Shown in pieces: positions 35,676 to 47,737 of a stretch of 64,000 nt of DNA. The position numbers were made by a program, and so were the translations under genes. Every line of letters starts with the position of its first letter. The first letter of the stretch is position 1. The stretch comes from Trifolium pratense (lineage: Eukaryota; Streptophyta; Magnoliopsida; Fabales; Fabaceae): contig NC_060064.1 in the NCBI RefSeq assembly GCF_020283565.1, positions 12,978,337 through 13,042,336 of the forward strand, read 5' to 3'. Under the pieces are notes generated by a model. That model did no database searches. It was not told where the DNA came from and saw only the letters and a list, made by a program, of their open reading frames with translations.

Positions 35676-35871
35676 ATGTTGAATAAGGGAAGGACGAGCC
35701 GAGTGGCAATTTCCATAATTAAATCATTGTTATTAGTAGCTTGTAACTTTGAGGTGAAGTTTGTTATGCGGCAAACTAATATGGTTGTTCATTATTCATA
35801 CTTTAGTTGTCGTTGTATTTTTGAGTTGATTTCTCCTTGTATTGAACATTATTTGATTAATGATATGAATA
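35676..35871 (+). pseudogene. LINE 3' fragment (RNase H tail)
   Basis: The frame includes NFEVKFVMRQTNMVVHYS and ISPCIEHYLINDMN, matching the very end of plant LINE RNase H domains (FVRRQAN.VAH, then a PCI.. tail). It starts just after a 48-bp tandem duplication (about 35610-35690) and is cut by fold-back element F copy 3. Confidence 0.55.
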
Positions 35872-35880
35872 GTGCACCAT

Positions 35881-36215
35881 ATGGTGCATCTTGCACAAGT
35901 CAACAATTTTATTATAACGAATACAAGTTTTATAAAATCTACCGTTGGATTGAAAATTTATATCATATGGATCATCCATAATTTTTTTTAAAAAAAATTA
36001 AAAATCATTTGATATGTTATTGGGACCCGTTAAAATTAAGGGTTTATGAATTTTTATTAAATATCGTTAATCTTTATGAAAGTCAATAACATATCAAATA
36101 ATTTTTAATTTTTTTATGGATGATCTATATAATATAAACTTTCAGACTTTCAATTCAATGGTGGATTTTGTAAAATTCGTATTCGTTATAATGTTATTCG
36201 CGACTGATGCATCAT
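35881..36215. mobile_element. Fold-back element, family F, copy 3
   Basis: Diverged relative of 23991-24388: ATTATAACGAATAC, TCTACCGTTGGATTGAA and ATTTGATATGTTATTG on the left are mirrored on the right (GTATTCGTTATAAT near 36181). Ends GGTGCATC/GATGCATC. Confidence 0.65.
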
Positions 36216-36955
36216 GAAAGACCTAATGAGGTCTTTCATGTTAGACAAAGCCCGAGTTGAGTATGCAAACTTGGGCCACGTTTAGTTGGTTCGACAACGA
36301 TCTTATTTGAACTATAAAAAAAATGACTTTTTCTTTTCGTGTTCCCTGAAAGTCCTCGTTCGCCCTTGAAAATTTCAAAAATACCCCTTTTGCTATTTAA
36401 GTAGCGAACTTGGGAGGCGAAAAATCTGGAAAAATTATTACTCCTTGTTTCCTAGGATATGAATGAACCTTATAAAATCTAATATTTTCGTATTTCTCAC
36501 TCTTCCTTTGTCCTTACTTTATATGGTTCATATCATACAAACTTAGTTCACATTCCAGGATGCTAACTATTTTATTTTTTCTTCCAGATTTTTTGCCCCT
36601 TTGAGATCGCATTGTAGAAAGCGAATTGTTTTTTTCTCAGATTTTTCTATTTACACACTCGCATCCTACATTGCGATAGAGATAGGATTAGAAGACCGGG
36701 AGGCGCGTGTGAAACTCATGGGATGCGAAAAGAAGGAATAAAATAATTACGTTTGAGATGTATAGAATAGAATAAGAAAATTGTTCTTTAAACCATTTTT
36801 TATGTACACAAGCCTCTAATATTAGAGGGTTTGTGTGTATAGGAAGGGACCTGTAGAACAATTTTCACAGATTGATTTATGATGGTCCATAATTTCTAAG
36901 CATGAAATCGGTAGGATTAAATGCTTAAGATAACAAAGTTATTAAGTTTGACTTA

Positions 36956-37176
36956 GGGTCCGTTTGGCTAGCTTTTTTTAAAGTTTATACAAATAGTTTT
37001 TGCAATATAAATTAAATTTTATGTTATTTTATAAGTTCACACTGGTGAAAATTATAATTTTATAAGCTATTTTATCATAAACTACCTTGACAAACTTATA
37101 ATAATATATAAAAATTGCATAAATTGTTTACATAAACTCTAAATAAGAGAAAAAAAAGTCAGACCAAACGATACCT
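36956..37176. mobile_element. MITE of the TTTGGTCC family, copy 2
   Basis: Ends GGGTCCGTTTGGC and GACCAAACGATACC; the body is the reverse complement of 26441-26658. Confidence 0.65.
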
Positions 37177-37789
37177 TAGTAGCGAGGAATTTGAATAATA
37201 TACTAAAGATCAAAAGATTAAATTCTAATTCTGCACTGAGTATTTCTTTTATAGCACCTTTTAAATTTTCTTGCGTGTCTTATTAAATTACTAAAATATC
37301 ACTGTTTGTTACTAGGCAACAAACACAATCTGTCTGAAATAACGAAACTATAAAAAACACTAAACTAAGATAAATGAAAAAAATAAATGGGAGAATGAGA
37401 TGAAATGAGAATTAGGCGAAAATAATGTTTCAATTTATAGATTTTTTGGTTGCATTTGATTGGTTGAAGTAAAGTAACGACCACAACTGGTGGCCAATCA
37501 AAATTGGTCACTGTTCTTTACCATTGATTGTTGCGAAAGACAAATAAAATATATTGATCACCATCGAGGTTCGCTACTTAAGTAACGAACTCCATCAGTT
37601 TAGCTAGGCATCTGTTACTTAAGTAACGAACTTAACCAGTACATGATTATGTGATCCAAAACGCATCAGACGGTTTTAGTGGTTGAAAATGCACCTGTAT
37701 AAATATGGGTGTTTTTTTTTCATTCCTCATTCATTCACAACTCGGAAAAATGGAATTTTTTGCAGTAAAAAAAAAACTCACCTAGCTGC

Positions 37790-38165
37790 AGTCTACTATA
37801 ACCAGAAACCAAATCTTTTCAGGATTCATATTGATGTTATACTTGCTGATCTGAAGCACCAGCTGAGTCAACTTAACAGTCATCTCAACTGCCGGGATGC
37901 AAGAAGGGTGACCGAAGTTGAGTATCATCGTTCGTCCGTCTCACAGACAGAAGCATCTTGTTCACCATGAAATTTCAAAACGGCAGCGATGTGTGAACAA
38001 CATTCTATATTTTCTCTCAGTACAGTACGAAGGGACCAATTGAGTTGGACGTGACGTTGGTGAGATCCGTTCAAGATATATGTTTAAGCTTGATCCGTCT
38101 GATGTCGACAAAGACCAACAAAGACGAAGTAGTTAATTTATCTTATCCTTACTCTCGTTTGGTTG
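37790..38165 (+). pseudogene. MuDR-like transposase N-terminal remnant (legume type)
   Basis: One frame reads RIHIDVILADLKHQLSQLN and RDARRVTEVEYHR. After a frameshift near 37935 a second frame reads ILFTMKFQNGSDV, an in-frame TGA, then FSQYSTKGPIELDVTLVRS and QDICLSLIR. These are phrases I recall from the N-terminal region of legume MULE-type transposase proteins. The coding remnant stops just before solo LTR copy B. Frameshift and stop make it dead. Family assignment is from memory of motif wording and is moderate. Confidence 0.5.
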
Positions 38166-38212
38166 TATTAAATTTATGTTTTTAATTTATGATCTTCATC
38201 CCAATGTACTAT

Positions 38213-39653
38213 TGATGACAGTCAATTATATGTTATTTTTAGTAGTAACTTAGGCTAGTTTTAATAGTAATTGAAGCTCAGAAGCAAGCAAATACCTAGA
38301 AAAAAGAAGTTACTTGGCCTGGAAGCAAGAAAAGTGGAAAAAGCATAAAAAGGACAAAAAGGTAATAAACAGCGCAACCATCGTACCCACGATGAGGTTC
38401 AACGTGGTGCGATGAGAAGATGGATAAAATTGAAGAAATTCTGCTGAAATCTTTACCATCGTGGCACGATGGCTTGTCATCGTGGCACGATGACGACTTG
38501 AAAAGCACGCAGGAAATCTAAGCAAATCTTCCATCGCACCACGATAGGATCCATCGTGGCCACGATGAGGCAAAATTACACGCCATCGTGGCCACGATGG
38601 ATGCGCAGAAAAAGCCCAAACCCAGCTGAAAAACTATAAATAGAGCTCTCATCCTTCACAATTATTCATTTAGAAATATTGAGAACAATTCAATATTCAC
38701 AAAAGAGTTACGAGAACTCTAAGGAGGAGGCAAGGAGAGTTCAGGTGCTCCGAGGGCATAAGGGTAATCTTTATGCTTACTTTTCCTTATTGTTTTATTA
38801 TGGTGTTTAGTAGCTAAACCCCATCAGGGTTAGGTCAAGTAGATGAACTCTCCTAGGAATGCTTGAGACATGTAATCTGGTATTTTCCAAAGTCTATGTA
38901 ATAGATTGCTATTCATTTATTATCTGTTAGTATTTATATTTATCACTTTATACATTAGCATGTATGATAGGCCACATATGTTGTTAGTAACTAGGGTCGA
39001 AGTGGATATCGTGACACATCTAAGACTTCAGAAACAAAGGGATACTATAACCTACTCAAATAAGACTAATAAATTCAGTATTTGCGGTTAGGTTTGAGAT
39101 TAAGAATTACACATAGTTAAATTATGTACTGATATTAGGGAACCTGTTACGCTAGAGAACTTGTTAAATTAGGAACCTCTAAAAGTAAGGACGCCCCTTA
39201 AAGGCTGAACTCGTTAAGGTAAGGACAAGAAATAACGAAGGCTAAACCGAGTTTAATTGAGTTACCCTAAGCAGATTACAATAGAAGTTAGTCTTCTACG
39301 CTTGCTGTAATAGAAATTAATCTCCAGATAATATGTCAATAGTAAGCAGATATAACGTCAGTTACCAAGCAAGACTAGGAGAGGAATTCGAAAAGTACTT
39401 AATCACTTACTATCATCTGAAACACAACTCTTTATTATAACTGCTCTTACTTTAACTGCCATATATTATTACTTGTCAAAATCATTCTTTAATCAAACAA
39501 AGCGAATGCAAAGCCCCTTTATTTTAAATTACTTTTAAATAAAAGCTTGAATTCCTAAATTAAGTTGATAACCTTGGCACAATCCCTGTGGAGACGATAA
39601 CTTACTACTTTATTATTTGGTAGCGATTTTGTACACTTGCAGAACCACCGTCA
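38213..39653 (+). mobile_element. Solo LTR, 1441 bp (copy B)
   Basis: Begins TGATGACAGTCAATTATATG and ends CACTTGCAGAACCACCGTCA. Flanks ACTAT (38208-38212) and ATTAT (39654-39658) are a 5-bp duplication with one change. Same family as copy A, opposite orientation. It has a CTATAAATAG TATA box at about 38633, preceded within 250 bp by several CATCGTGGCCACGATG-like palindromes, and a 3' end typical of gypsy LTRs (CCCTGTGGAGACGATAAC). Confidence 0.8.
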
Positions 39654-40288
39654 ATTATGTTGTTGTTTTTATCGGTTTTTTCTTTATCGTAATTTCTATT
39701 GCTTTTTAAGTTTGATTCATGTGACGTCCGCTACTTAAGCAGCGGACCAATATGTGACGGTGATAATAGGAAAGACAAATTTATTACAACGTAAACCAAA
39801 TTAATTTTATAAATTAGTTAGAAAAATTGTATCAATTTATACACTCTGTCAAGTGTTTCGACTTTAAAATTAATATAACAAAGGGGACCGTGAACAAACA
39901 TCTTCCTCCGATGAAAATTAGACATTAGACAATAAAATTACATCAAATTTAATTAAATTAACATTTATGACCAGAAAGAGGAACATGATCCTCCTACCGA
40001 CGTTTATCATCGTCCTTCTCAGTGTCCTCTATAGGTTTTCTGTCCTCCAAACGGTCATTTGAATGACACTCATTTCGGTCAGTCATGTTGTTTCTAATTT
40101 GGGCCACAAAAGTCTCTCGCTTATTATTGAAACATCAGAACTAAATTTTTTACTCCCCTTGAAACATACATATATAAGCAACACCTTCTTCTTCTTCCTG
40201 ATATCCTTCTTCCTTGTCCATAGTGCCAGAAAGTATCTTCCCTGGAGCTCACCCAGATACATAACAAGATGCCTGCTCTGATACCAAT

Positions 40289-41291
40289 TGAAATTCTGGC
40301 AGGCTGGTGGAAAGATGCTGCGAAAGATGCTGCGAAAGATGCTACAGCATCTCGTACCAGTACAGAACACAATAGACAAGTTAAAAATAAATTAAGTGCA
40401 TGAAGATAAATAAGACAGATCGTTTGTTAACCCAGTTCGGTGCAATGTCACATAATCTGGGGGATACCAATCCAGGAATGAATCCACTATAATAGCTCTA
40501 GTTCAAAGCCCTCGACCAACACCCGGTACTTGACTTATCGCCTAGACACTACCCGTGCAATCCTACCTAGGAACCTCCTAGATAATGAGACCCCGTCCCA
40601 AATTCCCTCTAACAACACGTACTGTGTTGCTGTCAACTTTATAACGTTCAAAGATGGAGACACCCTCCTAAGAAACTAATACCTAGCCAACACTTGACTA
40701 AGTTCAAAATTTGGAGTTGCTTACAAGCTTCCTCCAAGTACAATACTCAACTCATTTCCTACAGGTTTCTGAGTGAGGACATAGTGACCATCTCACAACC
40801 CGAGTGGTTCACTTACACCAACTCTCCTAGAGAGTGGCTCAAAGACACGAAACCTTAAAGACTACATCTTGATGAACAATAGCTTTGGTGCAAAAAATAG
40901 GTCTGATTCTTCATGTATTTATAGCCTTGAATTGTCTTGATGTGCAAGCTAGGTTTTCAGACAAACACAACTGTAAGAATTGCAGCCAGCCCTATATTAT
41001 TTTCAAAAATATATCCAAGTTTGTTTGTCACGCAAAAAATATAACAAGTTATATTTTTGTTTTAAATAATAATACTCAAACCGCCTTCAGGATAACTCGG
41101 AGAACAAGGCTCGTTTTGGCTTGGCGCATAAGCTTGCAAATATAATTGAAACAAATCTTGTCTGTGATTTGATATAAAAATTATGCGCAAAAACAGAGCA
41201 GATAATGATGTACGATAATGCTACAACATCTTGTCCAGCATCTGGTTATAACTTGTTTTTGCAAAATGTAGCCAACATAAAAACCTCAACA
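40289..41291 (-). mobile_element. Ty1/copia-type LTR with primer-binding site and leader remnant
   Basis: On the minus strand the LTR starts TGTTGAGG (41291) and ends GAATTTCA (40289), directly followed by TTGGTATCAGAGCAGGC at 40272-40288, a tRNA-iMet primer-binding site. A short leader with ATGGACAAGGAAG follows (about 40220), and its frame is soon lost; the rest of the element is missing. The LTR contains a three-fold GATGCTGCGAAA repeat near 40315-40340 and 'cccagttcggtgcaa' wording also found at 54270. Confidence 0.7.
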
Positions 41292-41644
41292 ATTATCATA
41301 TTGTTCTCAATCATGATGACCAAAATAACATTGATATGAACAATACGAGTAACCGACGACAGACTATCGACAAAAATTAACAAAAACTAAACTAACTCAA
41401 ATGAAAAAAAAATGAAAAAAAAACATAAGAAAGAATTTAAGAGAAAGGAAGAGGTATTTATAGAAATTTTGCTGCCTCTCATCGGTTAATGTCGTGTCAT
41501 GGCCGTACAAGTGATTAATCAAAATTTGCCACTTGACATGTCTTTTGACTAATACAGAAGACTTGACCACTCACTGATCCACTACTTAAGTAGCGGATAA
41601 TTTCAAAATTTATCTATTTTGTAATGTTCACTACTTAAGTAGCA

Positions 41645-42398
41645 GAAACATATCTCATTTTGGCTTGTTCAAAACAAAAAAAATAGTAGAACATAAAATT
41701 AAAAACTAACGAAGCGCATGAGAAATAGAGGGCACCAAAAAAAAATCTCATTTTCTAAATAAAAATACTTTTGTTGGACTTCACAACAACAATTTAGAAT
41801 ATAGTTAATTTAAGAAGAGTTTTAATGCAAAATATATTGTTTTGAAGGTTCGAAAACTACATCAACAGACATGTTCAGAAGTTTTAAAACCATAATTTTT
41901 CATAATTATTTACTTTTCATAATTTCTTAATCGCATTAAATTCTTTATTATTTGATACAAAACACTACAATTAACTGTAAGGGTTATCAATCAATTTAAT
42001 ATTAAAACCAACTTTCTTAATACCCATATTTTATCAATAATACAACAATTTTTTAATGGTTTAGACTAATTAAATTAAATTATTCTATTTTATTTTCCTT
42101 ATGAACAATTGGTCACAAATTTTTAAAATGATTAGTTTCAGTGAGAATCTTAATTGACCATCATACTATATTTAAATTAGGGTCCTCTACCAAAAAAAAA
42201 ATTGGGTCAAGCTAATATATATAATAAAGACACATGTTAATAATATAAAAATAGTAATATTTCCTCAAAATTTGTGCATTTAACTTATAAAAAGTTTAAA
42301 AATTAAATTAAATTTAGATTATTATCATATGCCTTAAAAACACATATTAACTTTTTCCTTTAGATTATACTTCTCCACTCTTCAATATACCAGACATA
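41645..42398. other. AT-rich spacer, no gene recognised
   Basis: Long A/T stretches; no coding or folded element seen. Confidence 0.5.
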
Positions 42399-42406
42399 AC
42401 AAATAT

Positions 42407-42761
42407 CAGGGACGGACTTGGGCAGGGACAAGCAGGGGCTTGGGCCCCTCCCTCCCTCTTGTTCATTGCCTTACAATTCTAATAATATATGTGTAGTCAT
42501 ATTGAATAAAAAGATTATACTCCCTTCTTTCTTAGTCACATTTAAAGTCATGCTAAATAGTGTTTTTGAAGCAATGATTAAGGAAATAAAAATGGAATGC
42601 ACTACTTTTAAAATTGTACTATCAATTTTTTGAAGGAAATTTTTTTTGCCAGACTTTACTTAACCATCTTGATCTTGCTACTGAATTCAAATTTTACTTA
42701 TTTAACATTTAATATTACATTTTTCGACTCCCTGTCTCATCAATTTCTGGATCCGTCCCTG
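42407..42761. mobile_element. hAT-type non-autonomous element, 355 bp
   Basis: Ends CAGGGACGGACTTGGG and GGATCCGTCCCTG; perfect 8-bp duplication ACAAATAT at 42399-42406 and 42762-42769, the hAT length. Confidence 0.85.
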
Positions 42762-43297
42762 ACAAATATTATTATGTTTTCTGCTCCATGTGAAGAATGC
42801 CTAAAATATAAAGAGTCTAGGTTGGAAAAAAAAACACAAAGTCAACAAGCTTTCGTCATACATCTCTCATTTCTTTGTATTTCAAGAATATTATTAAAGA
42901 ATTGCGATAAATTGTTCATCCATAAAAATATTTATAAATATCTTTGAAAAATCAGCATGTCTCTCATCGTGATTTATGCATGTTAACTTGTTTATTTTGC
43001 TTGTCTAAAAAAATTTGTTTATTTTGCTTCTACATTAAAATATGATTATAATTTAATCTTTGTATTGATCCAGCCTTCTATGTAATTATTTATTAGATTA
43101 ATTCCAAGGATGAAATCAAGACACACCATTATAATTTCTTTATGAAAAATATAAGTAAATGTTCCTTATAAAAAAATTCTTGAATATCCTTGAACTCAAA
43201 CAAACAAATAAATCAAACTTTACTCACAAAATTGATAAGTAGTACACCTTGAACCCAATATCATCAAGGGCATTGTAAAAAAAATGTCATTTTCATA

Positions 43298-43529
43298 GAA
43301 AATTTCTCATCCCACCTACCCACCCCCTATTTTTTCATTTTTGCTCTTGGTCAAAAAATTCGGAATGCGTTTTCCGAATTTTTTTAGTTCAAATTTGGAA
43401 AAAATTCGAAAAACACATTCCGAAGTTATTTTTAAAGGCAAAAAAAATTCGAAAAACGCATTCCGAATTTTTTGACCAAGGACAAAAATTAAAAAATAGG
43501 GGGTGGGTGAGAAAGTGGGTAGGTATTTT
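43298..43529. mobile_element. Mutator-like fold-back MITE, 232 bp
   Basis: Left arm with CCCACCTACCCACCCCC and TTCGGAATGCGTTTTCCGAA; right arm complementary. Flanked by the 10-bp duplication CATTTTCATA at 43288-43297 and 43530-43539. Confidence 0.8.
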
Positions 43530-44415
43530 CATTTTCATAAGATAGCAAAAATAGTAGGTTCTTATCAACCCACGTATGAGACTACTATACCAACCAAGAG
43601 ATATATTTTAGGTCCACGTAGCGTACTAACCATTTAAGCAAAATTAAAAAAAAAAAAAAAAAAAAAAAAGAGAGATTCGAAACCTTTCTAAGTCATGAAT
43701 CATGATTTGGAAACAATTTTCATCTTTCAAGTGATTTAAATTTGTGTGGGATGGAATAGCTTATGATTAGAATATAGATAATTAGTTAATGATCAATTAA
43801 AGCTAGTTGATAGTTTATCAAGTTTTGGTTTAGAGGTTAGAAAATTATTTAGGAAGATAGTTACCTCAAATAAGTTCTATAATTCATTCGACATTTTATT
43901 AATTTTTTTATCAATCTATATTTATTCAATATGCATTTCTATGAGTATCTTTCTCATGAATATTTTTATGTTCTCTATCATGCTTATGAGTATGATCTTC
44001 ATCCCTACGATTCCATGATTCACAACAGCTTAATTGGTTAAATTAATTGAACTAAGATTTAAAAGAAATTATAGGTTAAGTGTTCAAATTTTAATAAGAT
44101 ATAAAAAAATATATATAACAATTGCCATGCTAATAATTTATCATTAAAAAAAGTGAATTTAACTTATTATTCAAGTGTATATTCAGTGTAATAAATAGAT
44201 GTTGTATCAAATAATCTTTAAATGATGACAAATTTAGTGCTTCAAAGTTTAGTTGGATATCCATATTTATAGTAATATTTTATATTAATTTATTCTAGAA
44301 AAGTATTATTGTTATATATTTTCTCTATTCTAAAATATTTGTCATTTTGGAGTGCATTGATTTACTAAAAAATAATTGAACAACACAACTTCAGTTATAT
44401 TATGTTTGGTTTTAA

Positions 44416-45276
44416 GACCATTTCCAATGGTGTAGTATCTATTAGGTACTTATGGTACTTATTAGGTATTATCATTGAAGTACTATCCATTTGAGTACCT
44501 ATTAGGTACCATTTCTAAAATAAGAACTATCTCTCCTCTTGAACTCACCTTACTTTTCATTAAAATATTCTTTTCATGGGACCCACTTTATTTTATATAT
44601 TCAATTTGAATTAATGGATATGTATACAAAAACACGATATTTTTTTGGTACATCACAAAAACACAATTTTTGAACATGATCTTGTTGAACATATTTGGCA
44701 ATGTTTTGGGCATGATAATCAACAAAATTAACCGTTTAATTTGTAAGCACTGTCAGTGTAATGTTTTTTTACACATCCATCCAATGATGTGTTGCTACAT
44801 CATTTAATGAATGTGACACATCATGTGTTTTTAAACACCATATATGATGTGTTGATATATTATTGGACGCATGTGTAAAATAACTTTACACTGACAATGT
44901 ATATAAATTAAATTCCAAAACTAATTGTTTTTAAAATTATTTAATGTTATTTTAAATTATTTTTTAATTATGTAATTCTTAAAATTTGTCAATATTATTT
45001 TAAATTAAATTTCGAATTATAAAAAAAAATAGTACATACTAATTTTGCAATTTTATCATTCAATCAATTTATATTATAAAATAGATAATTAAATAATAAG
45101 TTATTGTAATGATGTGAAGTTATTGATGTGACCAATTTTAGAACTTTTTAAGAAGTGCTCCATTGGAGGGATTGAGTACCTATTAGGTACTATTATTAAA
45201 AAAATAATAAATTAGTGATGTGTCCATGTAAGACCCATTTAAGTACTCAAAATTGGAGGCTCCATTGTGGATGCTC
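44416..45276. mobile_element. Tourist-like MITE, 861 bp, with nested MITE
   Basis: Ends GACCATTTCCAATGG and CCATTGTGGATGCTC; TAA duplication at 44413-44415 and 45277-45279. Contains mirrored TACCTATTAGGTAC motifs. Same family as 2087 and 7919. Interrupted by the element entered next. Confidence 0.75.
44747..44903. mobile_element. MITE with CACTGTCAGTGTAA termini, nested
   Basis: CACTGTCAGTGTAATG at left and TTTACACTGACAATG at right, with 'TTTTACACATNC' and 'GATGTGTTG' words mirrored inside. About 155 bp. Confidence 0.65.
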
Positions 45277-45374
45277 TAAACTAAACTCAACAAACGAGGC
45301 TCTAGGGATTGGATAAAAACATACTGTATATTTTTGTCCTCCACTGAACTAAGAGACAATTTTTTAACCTCAGC

Positions 45375-46087
45375 TAGGGTTGGGAATAGGCCAGGCGGCC
45401 TATAGGGGCCTTTGGCCTGGCCTGATTATTAAAAATGTCAGGCTTAGGCTTTGAAAACGGTCTGTTTACATAAATAGGCCAGGATTAGGCTTCTAAAAAG
45501 GTCTACGAAGCCTGATAGGTCGGCCTGTTTATAATAATTATTATTTATATCTTATAAAAAAATATTATTTATATAAATACAAAATATTAGAGAAAATATT
45601 TTTTTTTTTAACAAAACAGAGAAAATATTATTTTTTTTATATTTCAGGCATATAAATTAAAAGTAGAAATCCTATCTCCATTCCATCTCTCATTCTCTCG
45701 AGCAAGTAGCAACTCATCCAATATTTTGGTTGTTAGCTTGTTGCTGACTACACTTAGCAAACAATTTGTATTATGGCGACTTTGTCGTAATCGTATTTGT
45801 TATTTTAGTAGTTTTTAATTATTGTGCTAATCATATTATTAGTTTTTTCTTAATGTTGTAGAAACTATAAAAATTTAAATGTGAACTTTTTAAGGTCTGT
45901 TTAGCCTCTTTAAAAAGACTATATAGAGAAGTTTGAATGTAACACAGGCTTTTAAATAGGCTACAAGGCCAGACCAGACTTTTAAAAGGCTCAGGCCAGG
46001 CAAAAAAAAAAGACATTTGATAGGTCGTAGGCCAGACTCAGGTTTAAAGAAAAATCGTAGGCCAGGCCTGGCCTGTTCCAAACCCTA
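45375..46087. mobile_element. hAT-type element with GGCC-rich ends, 713 bp
   Basis: Termini TAGGGTTGGGAATAGGCCAG and CTGGCCTGTTCCAAACCCTA are near-perfect inverted repeats; the 8-bp duplication ACCTCAGC stands at 45367-45374 and 46088-46095. AGGCCTGGCC-type words repeat through both arms. No transposase reading frame. Confidence 0.85.
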
Positions 46088-46589
46088 ACCTCAGCCCATG
46101 TTGCCTAAAATTTAAAAAAAACATTAACTAGTATTCAATATTCATACTACTCCCTCCACCGCTCGTAATTATAAACTCTTTATAATTGTTTTTTCATTAA
46201 TATAAGATATTTTAAAAATTCAACACGAGTTAATAGTTTATTTATAAGAAAATTCTATTTAAGTTAGCATTAAAAAAAACATTGAAAAACAAATTGTATT
46301 ATAATCTCTTCTGAGTTAACTAAGATTGTGAATTCGATCATTAATTTAAGCATGCAACAATGTACGTTAAAACTCTTAACAATTTTTTTGTCTTATTTAA
46401 ATTCCATAAAACTTAATTAAAAAATTAATCTCTACAGTTATACATAAAAAATATTCACTTTACACCTAAATAAAAAATAGCATTCTCTATAAAAAAAAAA
46501 TATAGCACTGAAAATGTATTATAGGAATAAATAAGTAAAAGTGACAATTTTTTTTAACATATTACTACAACTATATATTTTTAGGGTCT

Positions 46590-46754
46590 TGTTAACATGT
46601 GCCCTTAGGGCACATGTTAAGATATACCAAAATAGAAATTCAATATTTAATGATACAAGAAATTTAATGCTTTAAAAGTTAAAATGCACAAATTAGCATT
46701 TAATAATTTCTATTTTTGCTTCCTTAACATGTGCCTTAAGGGCACAAGTTAACA
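46590..46754. mobile_element. 165-bp MITE with GTGCCCTTAGGGCAC ends
   Basis: TGTTAACATGTGCCC at left and GGGCACAAGTTAACA at right; each end is itself a palindrome around CCTTAAGG. Almost identical to 47573-47737. Confidence 0.75.
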
Positions 46755-47572
46755 TTCTCCATATTTTTATTGGAGGTTGAACTATGGAATGAGAGGGTAG
46801 ATACTGATAGTAGATACTACCAAATGCTTTAAATGTCACAACCGTTTCCTACACGTGGTTTTAAGAGATTCTGACAAATCATGGCTTATCCTTATCGTTC
46901 CAAAAACATAAATGACTTATCATCATTATTCCGTTTCAAAATATAAGTCTTTTTAACATTTTTACGCATATTAAAAAATTGTTAATTTTTATAAACATTG
47001 TCAAAAATTATAATATTTTTTTTTTCTTTTACCTTTCACATAATATTTAAAGTTTTATAAAAAAATAAAATAATAGTAAGTTATCGTAAAACTTACTATT
47101 AATTATACATGGGAATAGCATGGCATGAGAAAAACATGGCTTGAGAAAAGACTTGATATGCCTAAAAGTATGACATGAAAATCTAAAACAAAATATAGAA
47201 AAAGAGAATAAAAAAGATAGTTTAGGAAGATCAACAAAAATTATATATTGATATTGTAAAATGACTTACATTTTAGTACAATTTTTTTTTTAAAGTGACT
47301 TACATTTTGAAACATAGCGAGTATTTATCTTTAGTCTCATTCATGGTGAAGTTTAAGATAGGATGGCTGTGATGAGAATTTTTCAGCTTTAAAAAAAGAA
47401 GAAGTTTAAGATAGGAATATTCTTTTATTTTCCCATCATGGGCAAATATCATCATTACCATTGATGTAATGAATAAAATCCAACGGTACATATATTGGAA
47501 GGGCAAGTCAATGATTGATGCATGCAATTTATTTTGTTTTTGAAAAGATGCCGATAAATTTTCTAAGGATCT

Positions 47573-47737
47573 TGTTAACATGTCCCCTTAGGGCACATGT
47601 TAAGATATACCAAAATAGAAATTCATTATTTAATGATACAAGAAATTTAATGCTTCAAAAGTCAAAATGCACAAATTAACATTTAATAATTTCTATTTTT
47701 GCTTCCTTAACATGTGCCTTAAGGGCACAAGTTAACA
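47573..47737. mobile_element. 165-bp MITE, second copy
   Basis: Same length and orientation as 46590-46754, about five differences, with similar flanks (TCTTGTTAAC left, AACATTNTCC right). Confidence 0.75.

Larger units (their letters stand above)
36392..41642. repeat. Dispersed CTACTTAAGTAG palindromes (six sites)
   Basis: Near-perfect palindromes centred on TTAA occur at 36392-36405, 37572-37587, 37614-37627, 39727-39746, 41579-41597 and 41629-41644. Most are followed by CGAAC or CGGA, and two pairs are about 42-50 bp apart. They occur only in this 5.3-kb part of the window, around the Mutator-like coding remnant. Confidence 0.75.

Noticed and set aside
45890..46081. Minus-strand 63-codon frame
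   Set aside because: Lies wholly in the arm of a hAT-type element and repeats its GGCC-rich wording.
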